NCBI RefSeq assembly: GCF_033097365.1 | Contig: NZ_AP028461.1 | Span: 2,046,001 to 2,110,000, forward strand | Source: Actinoplanes sichuanensis | GTDB taxonomy: Bacteria; Actinomycetota; Actinomycetes; Mycobacteriales; Micromonosporaceae | Length of the DNA: 64,000 bases | Reading direction: 5' to 3' | Part shown: in pieces, positions 8,926 to 16,935 of the stretch | Numbering within the stretch: the stretch's first letter is position 1 | Layout: every line of letters begins with the position of its first letter | Notes under the pieces: generated by a model | Seen by the model: only the letters and a program-made list of their open reading frames with translations | Databases searched by the model: none | Told to the model about the DNA's origin: nothing | Made by a program: the position numbers and the translations under genes

Positions 8926-10566
8926 GTGGGGGATGCCGATCTGGGGTGGGCTGCGACGCTGCACCGGATGTGGACCTCCGTCGGGCGCATCAGTGCCCGG
9001 GATGAGCTCGCCCAGCTGATTCTGCCGCCCCTGCAGGCGCTGTCCGGTGTGGTCGCCGTCTGGGGGCTGCGGCACGGGCCGGACGACTCGGTTCTCGAAT
9101 ACCGGTGGACCGGTGTTCCGCTGGAAGGGGCCAATCGGGAGCTGGCTCGGGCGATCGCCTCTGGGCGTACCGCTGGAGGGTTGTCCGAATTGGGCTTCTC
9201 GGAGGTGCTGCGGGACCGGTTCGACCTGGCCGGGGAAGCCGCCGGCACCATCCTCGTGGCCGTCGACGCGAGCGCTGACGTGCCGGTCGTCCGCGCCTGT
9301 CTCGGGCAGGTGATCGAGGTGACCCGCGAGGCGATCCGGCTGCTCGGGCAGCGGCGGGTCGAGCAGGCGCAGCAGACTCGCGACGCGCTGCTGGCCGAGG
9401 CCTCGCTGCAGATGGATCAGGTCCTCGACACCACCCAGACGATGCAGCGGGTGCCGCGGATGGCGGTTCCGGCGATCGCCGAGGGCTGTCTCGTGTTCGT
9501 GACCGAGGACGGGCGGCCGGTGCTGCGCAGCTCGGTGCACGTCGACATGCGCCGGCTGTCCGCGCTGCTCGCCGATCCGGCCGTCGTCGCCCACCTGGAC
9601 CACCTGGTCGGCCGGACGATCCTCGGTGGCACGGCGCCGCCCGCCGACACCACCCTGCTGTCCACCCGGTCGGTCGACCTGCAACCGCTGCGGGCCCGCG
9701 GGGAGATCGTCGGTGCGCTGGTCTTCCTCTTCGACCGGGACGCGAGCGCGATTCCGCCGACCTCGTTCCTGCGTGACCTGGCGTCCCGGGCGGCGCTCGC
9801 GATCGACAACGGCACCCGGTACGAGCGGCGGCGCCGGGATGTCGTCACCATGCAGCAGCATCTGCTGCCCACCCGGCTGCCGGACGTCGGCGGGCTCGAG
9901 CTCGCCGCCTCCTACCTGGTCGGCGACCGGATCCTCGAGGTGGGCGGTGACTTCTACGACGTGGTGTCCGGCGCTGACGGCAGCGTGGCCGCGCTGGTCG
10001 GTGACGTCTGCGGGCGTGGTGTGGACGCCGCCGCGTTGACCGGGATGGCCCGGCACACGCTGGCCGCGCTGCTGCAGGAGGGTGCCACCCCGATCCGGGC
10101 GATGACCAGGCTCAACGCTCGACTGCGGCTGGACGGATCGTGGCGGTTCGTCACGGCCGGCGTGGCGCGGCTCCGGCTCACCGGCGACGGGGTCGAGGTC
10201 GACTGGGTGTCCGCGGGGCATCCCGCTCCGGTGGTGATGCGGCACGCCTCCGGCCCGGAGCGCGGCACCGGCGGCGGGTCACCGCTCGGGGTGCTCCCCG
10301 AACCGCGGCTCGGTGAGTCCCGGCTGGTCCTGGCTCCGGGTGACACGCTGATCCTGTTCACCGACGGGCTGACCGAGAGCCGCGACACGCACGGTGTGAT
10401 GTTCGAGGACCAGGCGCTCGGCGAGACTCTCGACCGGCTCCGGGGCCGCCCGCTGAGCGAACTGGTCCACCAGTTGAGCACGGCATCAGCCGCCTTCGGC
10501 GGGTCAGGCACCGACGACATCGCGGTCCTGGCGATCCGCGCGAAAGGGCCGGTTCACGATGAGTGA
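8926..10566 (+). CDS. SpoIIE/PP2C-type serine phosphatase with an N-terminal sensory region
   Basis: A 546-residue RsbU-like protein. The N-terminal 300 residues are consistent with one or two GAF-like sensory folds. The C-terminal 230 residues are a PPM phosphatase domain with metal-binding motifs GGDFYDV (about residue 340), DVCGRG (about 361) and a closing GSGTDDIAV (about 525). Such enzymes dephosphorylate anti-sigma-factor antagonists (STAS proteins) and so switch on general stress regulons. The start is GTG. Its stop overlaps the following receiver gene by 8 nt, so the two are co-translated and probably act in one pathway. No HAMP, membrane segment or kinase domain is present. Confidence 0.88.
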   Translation: MGDADLGWAATLHRMWTSVGRISARDELAQLILPPLQALSGVVAVWGLRHGPDDSVLEYRWTGVPLEGANRELARAIASGRTAGGLSELGFSEVLRDRFDLAGEAAGTILVAVDASADVPVVRACLGQVIEVTREAIRLLGQRRVEQAQQTRDALLAEASLQMDQVLDTTQTMQRVPRMAVPAIAEGCLVFVTEDGRPVLRSSVHVDMRRLSALLADPAVVAHLDHLVGRTILGGTAPPADTTLLSTRSVDLQPLRARGEIVGALVFLFDRDASAIPPTSFLRDLASRAALAIDNGTRYERRRRDVVTMQQHLLPTRLPDVGGLELAASYLVGDRILEVGGDFYDVVSGADGSVAALVGDVCGRGVDAAALTGMARHTLAALLQEGATPIRAMTRLNARLRLDGSWRFVTAGVARLRLTGDGVEVDWVSAGHPAPVVMRHASGPERGTGGGSPLGVLPEPRLGESRLVLAPGDTLILFTDGLTESRDTHGVMFEDQALGETLDRLRGRPLSELVHQLSTASAAFGGSGTDDIAVLAIRAKGPVHDE

Positions 10567-11017
10567 CCTCATTTATGTGGTCGAGGACAGCGACGAGGAC
10601 GTCGAGGCCATCGAACGGGCGATCAGCCGGTCGCACCCGGCGCTGCGGCGCGAGTTCCACCGTTCCGGCGCCGACGTGCTGGCCGGGCTCTCCGAACCCG
10701 GCCGGGAACGGCCATGGCTCGTCCTGCTCGACCTCAACATGCCCGGCGAGAGCGGCCTCGACGTGATCCGCTCGATCCGGGCCCGGCCCGACCTCGACGA
10801 ACTGCGCCTGGTCGTGTTCACGTCGTCGGAGGACCAGGCCGAGGCGGACGCCTGCCACGCCGCCGGGGCCGACAGTTACGTCTACAAGCCGCTGAACTTC
10901 GCCCTCTTCCAGAGCGTGCTCAGCCAGACCCTCGACTACTGGAGATCGCGGGCCCGGTCGGGGAACGTGGCCCGGATGGTCGCGCCGCCGCCGGGGGAGT
11001 CCTCCGCCCAGACCTGA
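10559..11017 (+). CDS. Single-domain response regulator (CheY/Rcp1-like)
   Basis: A 152-residue receiver with no output domain. The acidic pocket is VEDSDED, the phospho-acceptor Asp is in LLDLNMPGESG, the switch Thr/Ser is in VFTSSED, and the conserved Lys is in YVYKPLNF. The long first helix and the aromatic end (LDYW) match the Rcp1 class that receives phosphate from phytochrome kinases. It starts inside the stop region of the phosphatase gene. Its last 27 codons lie antisense to the end of the bacteriophytochrome gene. Those residues are Arg/Pro-rich and outside the conserved fold, so the receiver tail appears overprinted on the kinase frame. It is a likely partner of the adjacent kinase. 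Confidence 0.88.
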   Translation: MSDLIYVVEDSDEDVEAIERAISRSHPALRREFHRSGADVLAGLSEPGRERPWLVLLDLNMPGESGLDVIRSIRARPDLDELRLVVFTSSEDQAEADACHAAGADSYVYKPLNFALFQSVLSQTLDYWRSRARSGNVARMVAPPPGESSAQT

Positions 11018-13137
11018 CCGCCGTGCCGCTCCACGATCCGGCGCACGATCGCCAGGCCCGCGCCCGAGCCGTCGAACCCGGCGGTCGCCGGATGCAGCCG
11101 CCGGAACAGCTGGAACGCCTGCTCCCGCAGATGCGGCGGCATGCCGATGCCGTTGTCCTGGACGACCAGCTCGTCGCCACCGGTCACCGACACCGACCGT
11201 GGACCGTCCGGGCGCGCGTACTTCGCCGCATTCACCAGCAGGTTCACCAGCACCTGATCGAGCAGCACCGGGTCGGCGGTGATCGTCGTGCCGGAGGCGG
11301 GCAACGCGACCGTCATGTCGGCCTCCCGCAGCCGTGGACCGGCCACCTCCATCGCCCGGGTCACCGCCTCCCGTAGGTCCAGCTTCTCCCGATGCAGGTC
11401 GGTACGCCCCAGGCGCGAGTAGTACAGAAGGGCGTTGAGCAGCTCATCCATCCGTGCCGCGAGCCGCTGGATGGACGCGAGCCGCCGTGCGGTCACCTCG
11501 TCCAGCGCGTCGGCCGCGTCCTCGGCGATGAACGTCGCCGTGTTCGCGATCCCGCGTAACGGTTCCTTCAGGTCGTGGGCGGCCGCGTGCGCGAACGAGT
11601 CCAGGTCGACGTTGCTCCGGGTCAACTCCACATTCAGGGCGGACACCCGCCGGGCTTGCGCCACCGCCACCCCGACCACGGCCCGGCCCAGCTCGACCGC
11701 CATCGCCAGATCGTTCGCCGACCAGGGCAGGCTCCGCCCTCGTACCGACGCCAGATATACCGCCGTCGACCCGCGCGGGGTCAGCCGCCGGCCGTGCGGA
11801 CCCAGCATCACCGGCTGGTCCGGGTCGGTGGCCCAGCGCCGCGACACGGTCCGCTCGCCGCGCAGCCACACGATCAGATCGCCGTCCGGGCCGGAGGGCA
11901 GCACCAGCGCACCGCACAGCGCCGGGGACCGGCCGGCCAGTTCGGGCAGATCCTCACCGAGCCGATCGCTGTGCCACAGCGTGCCCCCGTGCGGCACCGG
12001 CAGCGCCGCGAGCAGCGCGCCCACCAGCTCCGGCCCCGGATCGGTGCCGTGCACCGACACCCGGCCCTCGGCGCGGATCAGCACCGCGTCACAGCCGATG
12101 ACCCCGGCCATGCCGTCCGGATCGAGTGGCCACGACCGGGTCGGACCGGCCGACGCGTTCTCCAGCAGGCGGGCGATCAAGGTTCGCGACCGGTCCCGTG
12201 CGGCCGCGCCGTCGCGCTCCCGCAGCGCCGCCAGATGCAGGGACAACGCCACCCCGAAGAACTCGCACGCCGCCCGGACCTGTGGGCTCAGTGTGGTGAC
12301 GTCGCGGCCGTGACAGGCGATCAGCCCCCACAGTCGGCCGCCGGACAGCAGCGACACCGACATCGACGAGCGGACCCCGATGTTGCGTAGGTACTCCAGG
12401 TGGAACGGCGACACCGTGCGCAGCACCGACATCGACAGGTCGATCGGCCCGGACAGGCGCGCGGTCGTGTCGTCGGCGTCGGCGATCACCCGGATCCAGT
12501 TGCGCTCATAAAGCCGGCGGGCCTGCGGCGGGATGTCGGTGGCCGGGAACCACAGGCCCAGCCAGGGCTCCCCGCCGTCGGCCACGTCCTCGGCGATCAC
12601 CTCACCCGGGCCGTCCAGCGTCTCGAACCGGTAGGCGACCACCCGGTCGTATCCGGTGATCGCCCGGACTTCGCGCACCGCGGCCCGGCAGGCCTCGACC
12701 ACCGTGCCCGCCATCTGCAGCCGGATCAGCGCCTGCCGGATCGGGGTGTAGATCGCCGGGAAGTCGTGGGCCGCGCCGGCCGGCTCGAACTCCAGCACCA
12801 GCAACCCGTCCGACCGGTGCACCGTCACGTCGAACCGGGCGGCGCCGGCCTCGGCCGTCGTGGTCACCGGCATCATCGCGGTCTGCCCGGTGTCCGCGTC
12901 GGTCAGTGCCTCCAACGCGGTCAGCTGAGCCGCGTCCAGCAGACGGGTCGCCGGGGTGCCGAGCAGGTCGGTGACGCCGAGCATCCGCTCGGCGTTCTCG
13001 CTGGTCACCGTGATCATGCCGGTTTGGATCGCGATCAGGGCGCCGTACGACTGGACGCCGCCCAGCAGATGGATCGGCTCCTGCACACAGGCCGTCAGGT
13101 CGAAACCGCCGCCGGCCTCGTGCTCGGCCGCGACCAC
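10936..13137 (-). CDS. bphP: Bacteriophytochrome sensor histidine kinase
   Basis: A 733-residue soluble red-light sensor. The N-terminal PAS begins ACVQEPIHLLGGVQSYGAL, with Cys17 at the biliverdin attachment position of bacteriophytochromes. The GAF domain (about 130-290) carries PATDIP, the PASDIP-type chromophore-pocket motif, and SVLRTVSPFHLEYLRNIG. The PHY domain (about 300-490) ends with a tongue-like RGRSLPWS. A HisKA domain follows (His in AAHDLKEPLRG, about 520), then a HATPase with N box LVNAAKYA and G boxes DNGIGM and GAGLAIV. The start is GTG, 26 nt after the AbfB-domain gene on the same strand. The 3' end overlaps the receiver gene tail to tail by 82 nt. No haem oxygenase gene is in the window, so biliverdin must come from elsewhere. 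Confidence 0.92.
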   Translation of the reverse strand: MVAAEHEAGGGFDLTACVQEPIHLLGGVQSYGALIAIQTGMITVTSENAERMLGVTDLLGTPATRLLDAAQLTALEALTDADTGQTAMMPVTTTAEAGAARFDVTVHRSDGLLVLEFEPAGAAHDFPAIYTPIRQALIRLQMAGTVVEACRAAVREVRAITGYDRVVAYRFETLDGPGEVIAEDVADGGEPWLGLWFPATDIPPQARRLYERNWIRVIADADDTTARLSGPIDLSMSVLRTVSPFHLEYLRNIGVRSSMSVSLLSGGRLWGLIACHGRDVTTLSPQVRAACEFFGVALSLHLAALRERDGAAARDRSRTLIARLLENASAGPTRSWPLDPDGMAGVIGCDAVLIRAEGRVSVHGTDPGPELVGALLAALPVPHGGTLWHSDRLGEDLPELAGRSPALCGALVLPSGPDGDLIVWLRGERTVSRRWATDPDQPVMLGPHGRRLTPRGSTAVYLASVRGRSLPWSANDLAMAVELGRAVVGVAVAQARRVSALNVELTRSNVDLDSFAHAAAHDLKEPLRGIANTATFIAEDAADALDEVTARRLASIQRLAARMDELLNALLYYSRLGRTDLHREKLDLREAVTRAMEVAGPRLREADMTVALPASGTTITADPVLLDQVLVNLLVNAAKYARPDGPRSVSVTGGDELVVQDNGIGMPPHLREQAFQLFRRLHPATAGFDGSGAGLAIVRRIVERHGGQVWAEDSPGGGATIRATFPDRARDLQ

Positions 13138-13163
13138 ACGCTCGGGTAGCCAGCCCGGCGTGC

Positions 13164-13814
13164 TCAGGACGGCACCTGCACCATGAACGACGTCCCCGAT
13201 TCCTTGTCGATGTAGAGCGACTCGTCGTCGCGCCGATGCACCAGATGGTCCGGGTAGTTCTTGGAGCGCAGCCGGACCGTGCCGACGTCGGTGCCGGCCT
13301 CCTGGCAGAACGTGGCGTCGGACCGGAACAGATCCGAGTCGTCGGAGGCGTCGAACCGCAGCCGGTAGTCGAAATGCCGCAGGTAGCGGCCATCCTCGAG
13401 CCGGAACGAGAAGCAGGTGTCGTCGGCCAGACCGGCGCTCACCGTCAGCGTGGCCGGATCGGCCGGGGACATCTTCGCGTAATCCCCGTTGGCGGTCAGA
13501 TAGGTGTCCTCGTCACCGAGTGGCGACAGCAGCCAGGAACCGGCGGCCAGCTGCGGTTTCGCCGTCACTGTCGACTCCGGGACGGCCGTGGGGGCGGCCG
13601 GGGCGGTCGTCGTCGCCGCGGCCGCGGGTTTCTCCTCGCCGCCGCCGGTGCTGCTCCACGCCGCGTAGCCGAGCCCGAGGACGGCGACCACACCCACACC
13701 GACGCCGGCGATCATGGCCCGGGGCAGCCGGTCCGGCTCGCCCTTACGGACATCCACACCGCCGCGCCCGTAGACGGTGCCGGGCCGCTGCGGCCCGGGA
13801 GCCTGGTCGGTCAT
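13164..13814 (-). CDS. Membrane-anchored protein with an AbfB (CBM42-like) domain
   Basis: A 216-residue protein: a short cytosolic N-terminus (MTDQAPGPQRPG), one membrane helix (about 35-55, AMIAGVGVGVVAVLGLGYAAW), a Thr/Ala/Pro linker, then an AbfB-type beta-trefoil repeat region (SFRLEDGRYLRHFDYRLRF and VRLRSKNYPDHLVHRRDD). AbfB domains bind arabinofuranose side chains of plant polysaccharides, so it may display a sugar-binding site on the outer face of the membrane. AGGAG 7 nt upstream fixes the ATG at 13814. It lies directly upstream of the bacteriophytochrome gene, possibly by chance of operon packing. Confidence 0.82.
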   Translation of the reverse strand: MTDQAPGPQRPGTVYGRGGVDVRKGEPDRLPRAMIAGVGVGVVAVLGLGYAAWSSTGGGEEKPAAAATTTAPAAPTAVPESTVTAKPQLAAGSWLLSPLGDEDTYLTANGDYAKMSPADPATLTVSAGLADDTCFSFRLEDGRYLRHFDYRLRFDASDDSDLFRSDATFCQEAGTDVGTVRLRSKNYPDHLVHRRDDESLYIDKESGTSFMVQVPS

Positions 13815-13864
13815 CGATGTCTCCTCTTCCACTGCTTCCGTCCGCGAACGTTACCGGGCGCGGA

Positions 13865-14221
13865 TCAGGGCTCCCAGTAGACCTCCACGCGCCAGCCGTC
13901 CGGGTCGAGGCACTTGAGGGACACCAGCTCGGGCTCCTCGTCGAACTCGATCACCGGGACACCGGCGGCCAGTAGCCGGCCGTGCAGGTCACGCACGGCC
14001 TCGGCGTCGGCCAGCGCGAACCCGAAATGGAGGAATCCGGGCGCCGGCCCGACCTCGGTGACGGGGTGCAGTGCGAGATCGAAACCGTCGGCGTCACGGA
14101 CGATCACGGTGCCGTCCGGATACGTCGTGGCGCTCGCCGGGTCGAAACCGAACCAGCGGGTGTAGAAGGCCAGGCTGCGCTCGTGATCACGCACCGGCAG
14201 GCCGAGATGGCGAAGTTTCAT
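13865..14221 (-). CDS. VOC-superfamily (glyoxalase/dioxygenase-like) protein
   Basis: A 118-residue single-domain protein with the paired beta-alpha-beta-beta-beta modules of the vicinal oxygen chelate fold: MKLRHLGLPVRDHERSLAFY at the start, FLHFGFAL in the middle, and LKCLDPDGWRVEVYW at the end. Possible metal ligands are His5, His69-His71 region and Glu115. Substrate is unknown; such proteins include glyoxalases, antibiotic-binding proteins and dioxygenase subunits. It starts 9 nt after the CDF exporter gene and is probably in one transcript with it. Confidence 0.85.
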   Translation of the reverse strand: MKLRHLGLPVRDHERSLAFYTRWFGFDPASATTYPDGTVIVRDADGFDLALHPVTEVGPAPGFLHFGFALADAEAVRDLHGRLLAAGVPVIEFDEEPELVSLKCLDPDGWRVEVYWEP

Positions 14222-14230
14222 CGGGGCACA

Positions 14231-15253
14231 TCAGCCCGCCGGTACGGCATTCCTCCGCGGCTCGTGGGACAGCTCGGTGTGGTGGCCGTCGCCGGGATGA
14301 CTGTCCGGGTCGACGTGCACGATCGCCGATGTCAGGCGGGGGACGTGGTGGGTGAGCTGGTGCTCGGCGTCGGCGGCGATCTCGTGCGCGGCCAGCAGCG
14401 ACAGGTGGGCGTCGACGACGATGCCGGCCTCGGCGTGCAGCGAATGGCCGATCCAGCGCAGCCGCAGCCCGGACACGTCACGCACCCCGTCGATCTCGCG
14501 CAGATGCTGCTCGGCGTGGTCGACCAGATCCGGATCGACCCGGTCCATCAGCCGGTGGTAGACCTGCCGGGCCGCGCCCTTGAGCACGAACAGGATCGCC
14601 ACCGTGATCGCGATGCCGACCACCGGGTCGGCCCAGCCCCAGCCGAGCCACGCGCCACCCGCGGCGGCCACCACGGCGAGCGAGGTGAACCCGTCGGTCC
14701 GGGCGTGCAGCCCGTCGGCCACGAGCGCCGCCGAGCCGATCCGGCGGCCCACCGCGATCCGGTAGCGGGCCACGATCTCGTTGCCGGCGAACCCGACGAT
14801 CCCGGCGGCCAGCACCCACGGCAGGTGGCTGAGGGCCTGCGGATGCATCAGCCGGTCGACGGCGAACCACGCCGACGCGACCGCGGACGCGGCGATCACC
14901 GCCACGATCAGCACCCCGGCGAGATCCTCGGCACGGCCGAAACCATAGGTGTACGCCCTGGTCGCGGCCCGCCGACCGAGCCAGAACGCGAGACCCAGTG
15001 GAACCGCGGTGAGCGCGTCGGCGACGTTGTGCACGGTGTCGCCGAGCAGGGCCACCGAACCGGACATCGCCACGATCACGGCCTGCACGGCGGCGGTGAC
15101 TCCGAGCCCGGCCAGGGAGATCCACAGCGCCCGCAGGCCGTCACGGGAGGCCTCCAGGGCGCTGTCGACCCGGTCGGCGGTGTCGTGCGAGTGCGGTTTC
15201 AGCAGATGGCGGAGACCGTGCCGGTGCGGGTGGTGGTGCTCGTGTTCGGCCAC
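14231..15253 (-). CDS. Cation diffusion facilitator (CDF) family divalent metal exporter
   Basis: A 340-residue integral membrane protein with about six helices. The N-terminus is His-rich (HEHHHPHRHGLRHLL), a typical cytosolic metal-sampling segment. The transport site is seen as HNVAD (TM2) and HARTD (TM5), the HxxxD pair that prefers zinc and related ions. The C-terminal cytosolic domain (about 225-320) has the ferredoxin-like fold with VDAHLSLLAAHEIAADAEH, and ends with another His-bearing stretch. It exports Zn, Co, Ni or Mn in exchange for protons; the exact ion is not predictable. No metal regulator is adjacent. Confidence 0.92.
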   Translation of the reverse strand: MAEHEHHHPHRHGLRHLLKPHSHDTADRVDSALEASRDGLRALWISLAGLGVTAAVQAVIVAMSGSVALLGDTVHNVADALTAVPLGLAFWLGRRAATRAYTYGFGRAEDLAGVLIVAVIAASAVASAWFAVDRLMHPQALSHLPWVLAAGIVGFAGNEIVARYRIAVGRRIGSAALVADGLHARTDGFTSLAVVAAAGGAWLGWGWADPVVGIAITVAILFVLKGAARQVYHRLMDRVDPDLVDHAEQHLREIDGVRDVSGLRLRWIGHSLHAEAGIVVDAHLSLLAAHEIAADAEHQLTHHVPRLTSAIVHVDPDSHPGDGHHTELSHEPRRNAVPAG

Positions 15254-15294
15254 CCGGACACCGTACGCCCGCCACTAGCGCCGCGACAACCCGG

Positions 15295-15334
15295 CAACTG
15301 CCAATCACCTGCAGAAACGCGGAGTTGGCAGTTG
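15295..15334. promoter_or_regulatory. 10-bp perfect inverted repeat upstream of the lamin-tail gene
   Basis: CAACTGCCAA at 15295-15304 is answered by TTGGCAGTTG at 15325-15334 with 20 nt between. It sits in the divergent region between the CDF exporter and the lamin-tail gene, about 100 bp upstream of the latter. No T tract follows, so an operator is more likely than a terminator. Confidence 0.4.
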
Positions 15335-15435
15335 TGGTCGGGTGCCTCGGAAGAGTGAACCGCGCGTGTTGTTCAGCGGATTATCAGGTCGGACGGGAAG
15401 AATGCGGCTTTCCGACCAGCCTGACAGGAGATCGC

Positions 15436-15885
15436 ATGCTTCGCCCATTGCCCGGGGTCGTCATCGTCGCCCTCGGAGCCGCCCTCTCCCTGGCCGCGCC
15501 CGTCCAGGCCGCCGCCCCGGCACTGCGGTTCCAGAGTGTCCAGTACGACTCGCCGGGTAAGGACGACCGCACCAACGGCAGCCTCAACGCGGAGTGGATC
15601 GCCCTGGTCAACACCGGTACGACGGCGGTCAACCTGAAAGGCTGGCGGGTCGCCGACGAGGTGCGGTCCTACACCTTCGACAACGTCACCATCGCCGGCC
15701 GGGGCGGTGTGCTCTACCTGCACACCGGCAAGGGCACCGACACCGCCACCCACCGGTACTGGAACTCCGGCGGTTACGTGTGGAACAACGCCGGCGACAC
15801 GGCCACCCTGCGCACCCGGGGCGGCACCGTCCAGGACACCTGCGGGTGGACGGCGCAGGTCGGCCGTACCAACGTGAACTGCTGA
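15436..15885 (+). CDS. Secreted lamin-tail-domain (LTD) protein
   Basis: A 149-residue protein with a Sec signal (cut after about residue 26, PVQAAA) and a single immunoglobulin-like lamin-tail domain: LRFQSVQYDSPGKDD, NAEWIALVNTGTTAVNLKGW, and VWNNAGDTATLRT. Two cysteines (DTCGW and the last residue) could form a disulphide. LTDs in bacteria are usually attached to extracellular nucleases or hydrolases; a free-standing one probably serves as a binding module. ACAGGAG precedes the ATG by 5 nt. A strong bidirectional hairpin follows the stop. Confidence 0.85.
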   Translation: MLRPLPGVVIVALGAALSLAAPVQAAAPALRFQSVQYDSPGKDDRTNGSLNAEWIALVNTGTTAVNLKGWRVADEVRSYTFDNVTIAGRGGVLYLHTGKGTDTATHRYWNSGGYVWNNAGDTATLRTRGGTVQDTCGWTAQVGRTNVNC

Positions 15886-15893
15886 AACACTGC

Positions 15894-15921
15894 GGCCCGG
15901 ACCGCCGCAGCGGTCCGGGCC
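15894..15921. terminator. Bidirectional hairpin between convergent genes
   Basis: GGCCCGGACCGC (15894-15905) and GCGGTCCGGGCC (15910-15921) form a perfect 12-bp stem with a CGCA loop. It lies between the ends of the lamin-tail gene and the CsbD-like gene. It lacks a clear T tract, as is common in high-GC actinobacteria. Confidence 0.7.
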
Positions 15922-15938
15922 CACGGTGAGGAGGTCCG

Positions 15939-16112
15939 TCAGGAACGGAAGACGTCCTTGATCTTCTCGCCGGCCTGCTTGAGGTTCGCGCTGCTCTGGT
16001 CGGCCTTGCCCTCGGCCTCGAGGCGTTCGTCGTCGGTGGCCTTGCCGACGCCCTCCTTGACCTTGCCGCCGATCTCCTCGGCCTTGTTGTCGACCTTGTC
16101 ATCGAAAGCCAT
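15939..16112 (-). CDS. CsbD-family stress protein
   Basis: A 57-residue acidic/lysine-rich protein: MAFDDKVDNKAEEIGGKVKE, then GVGKATDDERLEAEGKADQ and a closing LKQAGEKIKDVF. This is the full CsbD signature of small, largely disordered general-stress proteins controlled by alternative sigma factors in many bacteria. The biochemical role is unknown. The ATG at 16112 follows TGGAGG by 6 nt; an upstream in-frame ATG lacks a binding site. Confidence 0.9.
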   Translation of the reverse strand: MAFDDKVDNKAEEIGGKVKEGVGKATDDERLEAEGKADQSSANLKQAGEKIKDVFRS

Positions 16113-16174
16113 CGGACACCTCCAGATCACGGATGTACGTGTATGGCCATACCCGTGAATCCCGGCCTCAATCG

Positions 16175-16870
16175 TCAGTCACCCAGAAGTCGTGCCCGGA
16201 TCGCCGCCCGGTCCGCGTCCGTCAGTGCCAGCCCGGAGTCCACATCGAAGCCGTCGAGGAGCCGGTGCAGCACCTCGCCGATCGTGGTGCCCTGCTCGGC
16301 CAGCCGCTCGGCGATCGGATCCCGTTCGTCGCCGAAATAGGCGCGCAGGCGGGCCTCGCTCAACGTGTAGTCGGCGACGATCGCGTCCGCGGTCACCCCG
16401 GCCAGAGCCAGCAGCAACAGAGCGATCAGCCCGGTCCGGTCCCGGCCGATCCCACAGTGCACCACCACCGCACCGGGCGCGGCCCGGGCCACCTCGGTCA
16501 GCGCCAGCACACAGCGATCGGACTTGTGCTCCAGGAACGAACGGTAGTAGAGCGGTGTGCCGTCGGCCTCGTCGTCGATCAGCCGATACCAGAAGTCGGC
16601 GTCGTCGTTGTCGTCCAGCGCCACGGTCACCACGGTGATCCCGTCCGGGCGGACCACCTCGGCGGTACGCTCGTCGGCCTCCCGGAGATCCACGACCGTG
16701 CGGACACCGTAGGCGTGCAGGGCCGCCCACCCGTCGGCGCTCAGCCGATCCAGACTGTCCGCCCGCACGATCGAACCGCGCCTGGTGACCCGACCGTCGC
16801 CGGTCGGCAGCCCACCCAGGTCGCGGACGTTGACACAGCCGTCCCAGTCCAGATCCCGATCGATGCCCAC
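16175..16870 (-). CDS. Tyrosine/serine protein phosphatase (Tyr-phosphatase family 3)
   Basis: A protein of about 231 residues with the P-loop HCGIGRDRTG, the CX5R active site of protein tyrosine phosphatases. The N-terminal NVRDLGG motif is typical of the family that acts on phosphotyrosine or phosphoinositides in actinobacteria and mycobacteria (PtpB-like). The general-acid region is likely within the DDNDDADFWYR stretch. The start is uncertain: GTG at 16870 gives the usual family N-terminus (GIDRDLDWDGCVNVRDL) and avoids overlap with the next gene, but the frame is open far upstream. It is cytosolic; its substrate is unknown. Confidence 0.85.
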   Translation of the reverse strand: MGIDRDLDWDGCVNVRDLGGLPTGDGRVTRRGSIVRADSLDRLSADGWAALHAYGVRTVVDLREADERTAEVVRPDGITVVTVALDDNDDADFWYRLIDDEADGTPLYYRSFLEHKSDRCVLALTEVARAAPGAVVVHCGIGRDRTGLIALLLLALAGVTADAIVADYTLSEARLRAYFGDERDPIAERLAEQGTTIGEVLHRLLDGFDVDSGLALTDADRAAIRARLLGD

Positions 16871-16935
16871 GCCGAGAGCCTGCCACAGCGGGGCTCCGCA
16901 GTGGACTGTCGCGGGTCGCGGTCGAGTGGATCCGA

